This document shows, piece by piece, positions 1 through 4,933 of a stretch of DNA of 6,075 nt. The notes beneath the pieces were generated by a model. The model had not been told where the DNA came from. It saw nothing but the letters and a program-made list of their open reading frames with translations, and made no database searches. The DNA comes from an uncultured Spirochaetales bacterium. Lineage in GTDB: Bacteria > Spirochaetota > Spirochaetia > Sphaerochaetales > Sphaerochaetaceae. Within the stretch, counting starts at the first letter, position 1. Every line of letters begins with the position of its first letter. Location: contig CAKQTF010000068.1 of the NCBI GenBank assembly GCA_934276695.1, forward strand, positions 1-6,075, read 5' to 3'. The position numbers and the translations under genes were made by a program.

Positions 1-1011
1 GATCTGAGGCAGGAGCGACATGATGAGGATAATGATGCAGTAGACTGATGCAGCGATCTTTGCGCCCTTTCCCTCATGAAGCTTGAGATCCTTATGCGTT
101 GCTGAGATAGTCTCATACTCATGCCTTGATACAACATACTTCTGTATATAGAGGACAAGTGCTGTGATCGCAACGTTGACGACAGCAATCGAGCATGCTC
201 CATTGATGTTGAAGAAGCCGTTAACCTCAAAGTAGATCAGCGTCGGGAGCACATAGTTGTTTCCGCCTATGATTGCCGGGATTCCGAAGTTTCCGATTGC
301 CCTTACAAACACCAGAAGCGCAGCAGCTCCAAGAGATGGCATGATCAGAGGAAGCGTGATTGTCCTCATTATCCTGCCATTCTTTGCTCCCATTAGCATT
401 GCGGATTCCTCAAGCAATGAGTTTGCACTTGCAAATGCGCCATAGCTTAGCTGGAACACAAACGGATAGTATGTCAGAGTCATGCACAGGATCATTCCGA
501 ACATTCCGTAGATGGAAGGCACTGTGACTCCGAAAGGCCTTAAAAGCCAGTTAAGGAATACCCTTATTATACCCTTGTTTCCAAGGAGGATAACCCATGT
601 GTAAGCACCGACAAAGCTAGGCATGATTATAGGAAGGATGCCAAGTGATAGAATCAGCTTCTTGCATGGAATCTTCACCCTTGCAACACAGTATCCCATA
701 GGAACACCGATCAGAAGGGAGAGAAGAGTCACTGATATGCTTACGATGAACGAGTTCTTAAGGCTCTTCATGTAGAGATTGCTCGTGAAGAACTGCCGGA
801 AGCCCTCAAGCGACCATCCTGAGAACTCCAGTCCTTCTGTAGGAGTCCAGAAAGCCCTCAGAAGCGTGAGGACAAGAGGATAGAGAAGGAACACAGCCAG
901 GAAGAGCATAGGAATTGCGAATATGATCAGCTGTGAGAAATCCTTCTGGAAGAATTTCCTGACCTTGTTCTTCTCTGCGCCGTTCTCGACTATTGAATAC
1001 TTTCTGCTCAT
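1..1011 (-). CDS. ABC transporter permease, FbpB/AfuB-type, probably two fused permease domains; C-terminal part beyond the window
   Basis: Inner-membrane channel subunit of the importer formed with the upstream ATPase and binding protein. The reading frame is open for 337 codons from the ATG at 1011 to the left edge, with no stop. I see a charged cytoplasmic N-terminus (residues 1-27), then hydrophobic segments near 28-50, 86-108, 119-143, 165-188, 221-249 and 271-289, and a further one starting near 319. The EAA loop that docks on the ATPase is at 201-221 (EESAMLMGAKNGR..., Gly208, then TLP). Six segments plus a linker and a seventh fit the first half of the roughly 540-residue fused FbpB-type permeases; a single-domain permease would already have ended. 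The start overlaps the ATPase stop as ATGA, with purine-rich AAGGAAGGG just upstream, so the two are translationally coupled. Nine of 11 Arg codons are AGG. Family assignment is firm; the fusion is inferred. Confidence 0.9.
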   Translation of the reverse strand, partial: MSRKYSIVENGAEKNKVRKFFQKDFSQLIIFAIPMLFLAVFLLYPLVLTLLRAFWTPTEGLEFSGWSLEGFRQFFTSNLYMKSLKNSFIVSISVTLLSLLIGVPMGYCVARVKIPCKKLILSLGILPIIMPSFVGAYTWVILLGNKGIIRVFLNWLLRPFGVTVPSIYGMFGMILCMTLTYYPFVFQLSYGAFASANSLLEESAMLMGAKNGRIMRTITLPLIMPSLGAAALLVFVRAIGNFGIPAIIGGNNYVLPTLIYFEVNGFFNINGACSIAVVNVAITALVLYIQKYVVSRHEYETISATHKDLKLHEGKGAKIAASVYCIIILIMSLLPQI

Positions 1012-2129
1012 AGATCCCTTCCTTCAGGAGAGAAGAGGTGCAGTCTGTTCTCCTTGAATGAGACATATACCTTATCTCCCTCATGGATATCCTTCTGCAG
1101 GGAATCCATATCAATCTCCAGAGTCACAGGGGAGATGCTCTTATCAATATCAACCTCATAGCGGATGAATGATCCGAGGTGCTGGATTATATGGACTTTT
1201 CCAGGAACCGACTTCTCTGATGGGGATGAGGAGACAAGAAGATGCTCAGGCCTTCCTCCAAGAAGAACCCTGTCACCCTTTGCCGGTGCAACGTGGCATC
1301 TCTCCTTCTGCACACCATAGCGCTTCCCTGTTCCTGCAATCTCAACGATGCACTCAGAACCGCTGCTCTCAATGGCCTGGGCCTCAAAGAAATTCATCTT
1401 CCCGATGAAGTTAGCAACGAACGCATTCCTAGGCTCATTATAGAGCTCATCGGATGTGCCGATCTGCTCAACAAGGCCCTTCTTGAGCACAGCAAGCCTG
1501 TCTCCTACAGCCATTGCCTCTTCCTGGTCATGGGTCACGAATATCGTAGTGATGTTCGTTGCCTTCTGTATTCTTCTGATCTCAGCTCTCATATAGCGTC
1601 TGAGCTTCGCATCAAGGTTAGCAAGAGGCTCATCAAGGAGAAGGATATCAGGATCATAGACAAGAGCCCTTGCAATGGCGACTCTCTGCTGCTGGCCACC
1701 GCTGAGCGCTGTAGGGCTTGGGTTTCTCTTAAGCTCCTCCTGGAGTCCGACAAGCTCCATCACTTCTGTGACCTTTCTCTTGACCTCATCATTAGGGACC
1801 TTTCTGACCCTGAGGCCATATGCGACATTCTCGAATATGGACATATGAGGATAGAGGGCAAAGCTCTGGAAGACCATTCCGATATTGCGCTTATAAGGAG
1901 GAATCGTGGAAATATCGACATCACCATAGTACATCTTTCCGGAAGAGATCTCCTCAAGCCCTGCAGTGGATCTCAGAAGAGTTGTCTTTCCGCAGCCTGA
2001 AGGTCCAAGCAGGCAGAAGAGCTCACCTGGCTCAATCGTGAATGAGACATCCTTTAAGGCATGCACAGGATTCTTTGATCCTTCCCCGTATATCTTGTTT
2101 ACTTTCTCGTAAGTAACGTTCTTACTCAT
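1008..2129 (-). CDS. ABC transporter ATP-binding protein, FbpC/PotA-like (CUT1/MOI type) with C-terminal TOBE region
   Basis: Cytoplasmic ATPase (373 aa) that powers the adjacent importer. All nucleotide-binding motifs are present in order: Walker A GPSGCGKTT (42-50), Q-loop Gln88 in MVFQSFALYPH, signature LSGGQQQR (142-149), Walker B ILLLDEP (162-168) with catalytic Glu167, D-loop LANLD and H-loop His200 in VTHDQEE. After about residue 240 comes a regulatory extension with GRPEH (292-296), typical of the TOBE_2 domain found in iron, polyamine, phosphonate, sugar and hexose-phosphate importers; this domain does not reveal the substrate. Length is normal for the family. The start is supported by AAAGGAG six bases upstream of the ATG. 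The gene follows an intrinsic terminator, so its transcription probably depends on read-through from the binding-protein gene. Its stop overlaps the permease start by four bases. Confidence 0.95.
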   Translation of the reverse strand: MSKNVTYEKVNKIYGEGSKNPVHALKDVSFTIEPGELFCLLGPSGCGKTTLLRSTAGLEEISSGKMYYGDVDISTIPPYKRNIGMVFQSFALYPHMSIFENVAYGLRVRKVPNDEVKRKVTEVMELVGLQEELKRNPSPTALSGGQQQRVAIARALVYDPDILLLDEPLANLDAKLRRYMRAEIRRIQKATNITTIFVTHDQEEAMAVGDRLAVLKKGLVEQIGTSDELYNEPRNAFVANFIGKMNFFEAQAIESSGSECIVEIAGTGKRYGVQKERCHVAPAKGDRVLLGGRPEHLLVSSSPSEKSVPGKVHIIQHLGSFIRYEVDIDKSISPVTLEIDMDSLQKDIHEGDKVYVSFKENRLHLFSPEGRDL

Positions 2130-2142
2130 AGTGTTCTCCTTT
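2130..2142 (-). promoter_or_regulatory. Ribosome binding site of the ATPase gene
   Basis: AAAGGAG (2142-2136) lies six bases before the ATG at 2129. It directly abuts the T-run of the preceding terminator, so the transcript's terminator and this site are almost contiguous. Confidence 0.75.
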
Positions 2143-2181
2143 AAAAAAAAGGGCCAGGTGACTTTTATCCCACTCAGCCCT
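2143..2181 (-). terminator. Intrinsic (rho-independent) terminator between binding-protein and ATPase genes
   Basis: On the minus strand an 11-position stem (2181-2171 with 2160-2150; one A/C mismatch and two G-U pairs, closed at its base by A-U and GGGC/GCCC) encloses a 10-base loop (2170-2161). It is followed by eight consecutive T (2150-2143; the first also pairs with the stem). This is a textbook terminator layout. It begins 20 bases past the stop of the binding-protein gene. The T-run is immediately followed by the ribosome binding site of the ATPase gene. Because the ATPase and permease have no other visible promoter, the likely role is partial termination, giving more binding protein than membrane components. 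Confidence 0.8.
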
Positions 2182-2200
2182 AGATTTTTATCAGCCTGAA

Positions 2201-3190
2201 TCAGAGGAGGCTGTTGAATTCAGCAACAAGTGCCTTCTTGTTTGCAGCAGCTTCTGCAGCATTGTATTCGAAGAACTTCAGCTCTGAGAGTGATGGAAGG
2301 CCCTCTGGCCCTGGAACCTCTGTAGAGACAGCTCTTCTGTAGCATTCTGTTCTTACGATCTCAAATGCATCTGTTGTTGTCATGAAGTCAATGAACTTCT
2401 TTGCAGCATCCTCATTCTTGCAGTTTGCGAGGATTGCAGAGCCTTCAATCCTGAAACCTGTTCCTTCCTCAGCAAGAACGTATGCAACAGGCTCGCCTGC
2501 ATTGATCTTCTTTCCGATGTTAGCCTCGCCTGTGACTGTGATTGCATACTCACCGCGTGCAACTGAGTCAGGGCCTGCTGTTGATGATGCGACATATGTT
2601 GTATTAGCAACAACCTGCTTTACGAAATCCATGCCATAGAGCTTATTCATCATATAAAGCTGAGCATAAGCAGATCCTGATGAAGCAGGGTTTGCAAGAA
2701 CGATCTTGCCCTTGTACTTTGGATCAGCAAGATCCTTCCATGACTTAGGGGCATCTTCCGGCTTCAGCATGTCTGTGTTGTACATGATTGCCTGAAGAGG
2801 CATTGAAGTTGCATAGTATTTCGGAGTCTCAGACTTTGAATCCTTATACTCAGGCGCAATCTTGGAATCATTTGCGCACTTGTATGGCATAAGCATATCG
2901 TAGATCTGATCAAGGTTCTCTGTTCCCATCAGGAGGATGACATCGCCTTCTGGCTTTGGCCATTCAGTCTTGACTCTTGTTACAAGGTCTCCTGAACCAG
3001 CTCTGATGATTGTCACACTGATATCCGGATAGAGCTTATTGAACTCTTCTGTGAGCTTATCAGCCTCTCCTTCTGAAGCTGCGCTATAAATAACAAGATT
3101 CTGCTTTTTAGCGGATGTCTCCTGTGCTCCCTGTGCGAACACGGAGAAAGCCATCAAAGCAACGAGGATAAATGCAATTGTTTTCTTCAT
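2201..3190 (-). CDS. Periplasmic substrate-binding protein of an FbpA/AfuA-like ABC importer
   Basis: Exported receptor (329 aa) delivering substrate to the downstream ATPase/permease. It begins with a signal peptide: MKK, hydrophobic core IAFILVALMAFSV, probable cleavage after A-x-A near residue 19 (VFA/QGAQE). There is no lipobox cysteine. The mature part shows the two-lobe binding-protein pattern of the AfuA/FbpA/phosphonate class: LVIYSAASEGEADKL at 32-46, RAGSGDLVTRVKTE at 63-76, then SWKDLADPKYKGKIVLANPASSGSA at 150-174. The ferric FbpA tandem-Tyr site is not seen; the corresponding stretch reads ITVTGEANIGKK (217-228), which argues for an organic or phosphorylated ligand. I chose the ATG at 3190, not 3283, because AGGGAGAG lies seven bases upstream and the signal peptide starts there. 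The gene has its own candidate promoter and is followed by a terminator. Exact ligand unknown. Confidence 0.93.
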   Translation of the reverse strand: MKKTIAFILVALMAFSVFAQGAQETSAKKQNLVIYSAASEGEADKLTEEFNKLYPDISVTIIRAGSGDLVTRVKTEWPKPEGDVILLMGTENLDQIYDMLMPYKCANDSKIAPEYKDSKSETPKYYATSMPLQAIMYNTDMLKPEDAPKSWKDLADPKYKGKIVLANPASSGSAYAQLYMMNKLYGMDFVKQVVANTTYVASSTAGPDSVARGEYAITVTGEANIGKKINAGEPVAYVLAEEGTGFRIEGSAILANCKNEDAAKKFIDFMTTTDAFEIVRTECYRRAVSTEVPGPEGLPSLSELKFFEYNAAEAAANKKALVAEFNSLL

Positions 3191-3205
3191 TATTTTGCTC
3201 TCCCT
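3191..3205 (-). promoter_or_regulatory. Ribosome binding site that fixes the start of the binding-protein gene
   Basis: AGGGAGAG (3205-3198) followed by a seven-base spacer to the ATG at 3190. This strong site supports the shorter start, which places the signal peptide at the N-terminus. The in-frame ATG at 3283 would add 31 non-hydrophobic residues ahead of the signal peptide. Confidence 0.8.
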
Positions 3206-3209
3206 ATAC

Positions 3210-3229
3210 TCTGTAGCTTGGGCTACAGA
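3210..3229 (-). promoter_or_regulatory. Perfect inverted repeat in the leader of the binding-protein gene (operator or 5' hairpin)
   Basis: TCTGTAGC and GCTACAGA, eight-base arms with no mismatch, are separated by a four-base spacer. The repeat ends four bases before the Shine-Dalgarno sequence and overlaps the start point expected from the candidate promoter. As DNA it would be well placed for a repressor, for example the DeoR-family protein encoded two genes upstream. As RNA it would form a tight 5' hairpin next to the ribosome binding site. The structure is seen directly; its role is inferred. Confidence 0.55.
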
Positions 3230-3233
3230 AATA

Positions 3234-3261
3234 ATGCTACCATGTATTTTCGGGATTGCAA
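3234..3261 (-). promoter_or_regulatory. Candidate sigma-70-type promoter for the binding-protein gene
   Basis: TTGCAA (3261-3256; 4 of 6 to TTGACA), a 16-base spacer, then TAGCAT (3239-3234; 4 of 6 to TATAAT). An A-tract of eight (3270-3263) lies just upstream and could act as an UP element. The expected start near 3227 falls in the inverted repeat at 3210-3229. The boxes are moderate matches, so the support comes mainly from position: a 105-base gap in an otherwise packed cluster. Confidence 0.4.
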
Positions 3262-3275
3262 GTTTTTTTTGAATT

Positions 3276-3293
3276 ACTTTCATTTGTGAAAGT
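3276..3293 (-). promoter_or_regulatory. Perfect inverted repeat upstream of the candidate promoter (possible DeoR operator)
   Basis: ACTTTCA and TGAAAGT, seven-base arms, flank a four-base spacer. The repeat lies 14 bases upstream of the candidate -35 box. TTTCA/TGAAA half-sites are the kind of short A/T-rich element bound by DeoR-family repressors, and such a repressor gene lies about 870 bases upstream. The symmetry is visible; regulator identity is inferred. It shares three bases with the neighbouring hairpin at 3291-3310. Confidence 0.45.
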
Positions 3294-3310
3294 CTTCAGA
3301 ACAGAAGACT
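3291..3310 (-). repeat. Perfect 7-bp hairpin spanning the stop codon of the isomerase-like gene
   Basis: AGTCTTC and GAAGACT surround a six-base loop. The TGA stop of the upstream gene (3298-3296) sits at the junction of loop and arm. No T-run follows on the transcribed strand (TTCACAAATG comes next), so it is not a convincing intrinsic terminator. It may stabilise a processed 3' end or pause polymerase. Confidence 0.45.
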
Positions 3311-4165
3311 GATATTGTGCAATGGCTCCTCTAATGTCTCAAGAATCAGATTAGCTCCTTTTTCCTGACCATATTTGAGGATTTCTTTATAGAAAGGCAT
3401 AAATTTATCTAGGCTTTCATGAGAATCCTTATAGAATCCAGGCTTTGATCCATTAGAATGGAGATGCATTGTCCTAACGTGACCTGTATCAAGAATACGC
3501 TTCGTTTCCGAAAGGACATCAAAGCCGAAGACAGCGGAATTCACCTGCAGATGACCGACATCTATGCATAGCTCAAGACCTTCTGAAGCAAGGGCAACTG
3601 CCTCATCAGGATGAAGGAAAAGGTATCCTGCCCTCGGATTCAGGTTCTCAAGGCAGAGATGCAGTCCCAGCTCCCTTATCCTGCGGCTGAGCCTCTGCGC
3701 ATTAGAGACCATTGAATCAAACGCATTCCTATAGATGCTGCTCTCTATATATGAAGGAGAGCATACAGATTCCTCCGGGACCAGCATCAGGCCATCCATA
3801 TCAAGCTCATGAAGCTGCTTAAGGCGCCTGCTGTAATCCCTGTATACGAGGCCATCAACAAGATACCCAGGGTGCAGGACAAGATTCTCTGCGCCTATGC
3901 TAAGCGCGAATCCAGCATCCTTGAGTATCTCCCTCTCAGACCAGGCATATGACTTATCGGAAGAGAGATTCGGGAAGAATTCCCTTACAGGCGCAAGCAT
4001 ATGGATGCTTGCAACCCTTCCGCTGACCACAGGAAGGATCTCCTTCAGCGACTCAGGCGTTGACAAGTATGAGATCTCAAACCAGCAATCCGGATATGCA
4101 CTCCGGATTGCCATGACATCTGCTATGTCCTTTATCCCTACAAGGGATATGCCTTTCCTAATCAT
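3296..4165 (-). CDS. TIM-barrel sugar-phosphate isomerase/epimerase family protein (xylose-isomerase-like / AP endonuclease 2 fold)
   Basis: Cytoplasmic enzyme of 289 aa, normal length for this superfamily, whose members isomerise, epimerise or cleave sugars and sugar phosphates with a divalent metal. Alternating strands and metal-ligand motifs are visible: WFEISYL (28-34), IHMLAP (54-59), LVLHPGY with His98, LCLENLNP with Glu173, LCIDVGHLQ with Asp202 and His205, MHLHSNG with His234/His236, and LILETLEEP with Glu276. This E-D-H-E set matches the usual metal centre of the fold, so it is probably active. The start overlaps the stop of the DeoR gene by eight bases; GAGGTG lies ten bases upstream of the ATG, a rather long spacing, so coupling to upstream translation is likely. 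Placement between a sugar regulator and a transporter suggests it acts on the imported compound. The exact reaction cannot be assigned from sequence alone. Confidence 0.87.
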   Translation of the reverse strand: MIRKGISLVGIKDIADVMAIRSAYPDCWFEISYLSTPESLKEILPVVSGRVASIHMLAPVREFFPNLSSDKSYAWSEREILKDAGFALSIGAENLVLHPGYLVDGLVYRDYSRRLKQLHELDMDGLMLVPEESVCSPSYIESSIYRNAFDSMVSNAQRLSRRIRELGLHLCLENLNPRAGYLFLHPDEAVALASEGLELCIDVGHLQVNSAVFGFDVLSETKRILDTGHVRTMHLHSNGSKPGFYKDSHESLDKFMPFYKEILKYGQEKGANLILETLEEPLHNISLLF

Positions 4166-4916
4166 CTGCAGAGAGCACCTCGACTCCTCTTTCCTCCAGT
4201 TCCCGTCTGAAATCCAGGGAAACCCTATCAGATATGAACGTATCTATGTCCTTCCACGTGCATACTGTCGAGAAGGCCCTCTTCCCGTATTTTGATGAAT
4301 CGGCAAGGAATACAACCTTATCGGCAGATCTCAGCATATTCTGCTTAAGCTCTGCCTCTACAATGTCAGATGAGGAGATTATCTCATCATCGTATGCCGC
4401 AGCACCCATCAGGTACACATCGACATTCATAGACTTCACAGCATTGTTTGCAAGAGGACCAATCGTACCCATGGACTCACGCCTCAGCGTCCCTCCAAGC
4501 GTCACAAGCTTTATATGCTCTTCATTCCTGAGCTTCTCTATAGCAAGGACATTATTCGTGACTACTGTTATATCCATGTCCTTTATGTACTCTATGATAT
4601 GGATTGTGGTTGATCCGGAATCCAGGATTATCGTGCTGCCGCTGCTTATCAGGCTTGCAGCGCGTCTGGCAATTGCCTTCTTCTCTGCCTCGAATTCGCA
4701 CATAGTGCGTGAGATCAGCCTTGCCTTGCCCTTCTTCTCATTGATCATAGCCCCGCCATGGGTCCTGATCAGAAGCCCTTCCGCTTCCAGAGCTGTGAGG
4801 TCAGTGCGTATGGTGACCGCACTCACCTCAAGAAGCCTGGAGAACTCATCTACAGTCACATAATCCTTTTCCTGAAGTATATTCAGTATTTCCTGTCTTC
4901 TGCCATTAATATCCAT
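4158..4916 (-). CDS. DeoR-family transcriptional regulator
   Basis: DNA-binding repressor, 252 aa, the standard DeoR/GlpR length. The N-terminus is the DeoR winged helix-turn-helix: RRQEILNILQEKDYVTVDEF, then the recognition helix in LEVSAVTIRTDLTALEAEGLLIRTHGGA (29-56). The C-terminal sensor domain, which in this family binds a sugar phosphate, shows ILDSGSTT (97-104), VVTNN (118-122), TLGGTLRR (139-146), GPLA (153-156) and FLADSSKYG (203-211). It follows the phosphohexomutase stop by 17 bases and overlaps the next gene by 8. No Shine-Dalgarno sequence precedes the ATG at 4916 (upstream is TATTTATGTACTGTT), so it may be translated weakly by reinitiation after the mutase. Likely targets are this cluster, possibly the inverted repeats at 3210-3229 and 3276-3293; the effector is unknown but a sugar phosphate is expected. 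Confidence 0.95.
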   Translation of the reverse strand: MDINGRRQEILNILQEKDYVTVDEFSRLLEVSAVTIRTDLTALEAEGLLIRTHGGAMINEKKGKARLISRTMCEFEAEKKAIARRAASLISSGSTIILDSGSTTIHIIEYIKDMDITVVTNNVLAIEKLRNEEHIKLVTLGGTLRRESMGTIGPLANNAVKSMNVDVYLMGAAAYDDEIISSSDIVEAELKQNMLRSADKVVFLADSSKYGKRAFSTVCTWKDIDTFISDRVSLDFRRELEERGVEVLSADD

Positions 4917-4933
4917 AACAGTACATAAATATA

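Noticed and set aside
806..1114. Minus-strand open frame of 102 codons across the ATPase-permease junction
   Set aside because: Overlaps both real genes in another frame; the permease frame from 1011 has transmembrane segments and an EAA loop.
1242..2000. Plus-strand open frame of 252 codons opposite the ATPase gene
   Set aside because: Its product has no recognisable motif and it lies fully antisense to a gene with every ABC ATPase motif; it is a codon-composition shadow.
3191..3283. Longer N-terminus for the binding protein from the ATG at 3283
   Set aside because: It would place 31 residues ahead of a classic signal peptide and run through the promoter and palindrome; the ATG at 3190 has a strong ribosome binding site.
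3291..3310. Hairpin read as an intrinsic terminator for the isomerase-like gene
   Set aside because: Only seven pairs and no T-run on the transcribed strand; kept as a repeat only.
4234..4863. Plus-strand open frame of 209 codons opposite the DeoR gene
   Set aside because: Low-complexity Ser/Ile/Leu-rich translation expected from the reverse complement of a real gene; no family features.
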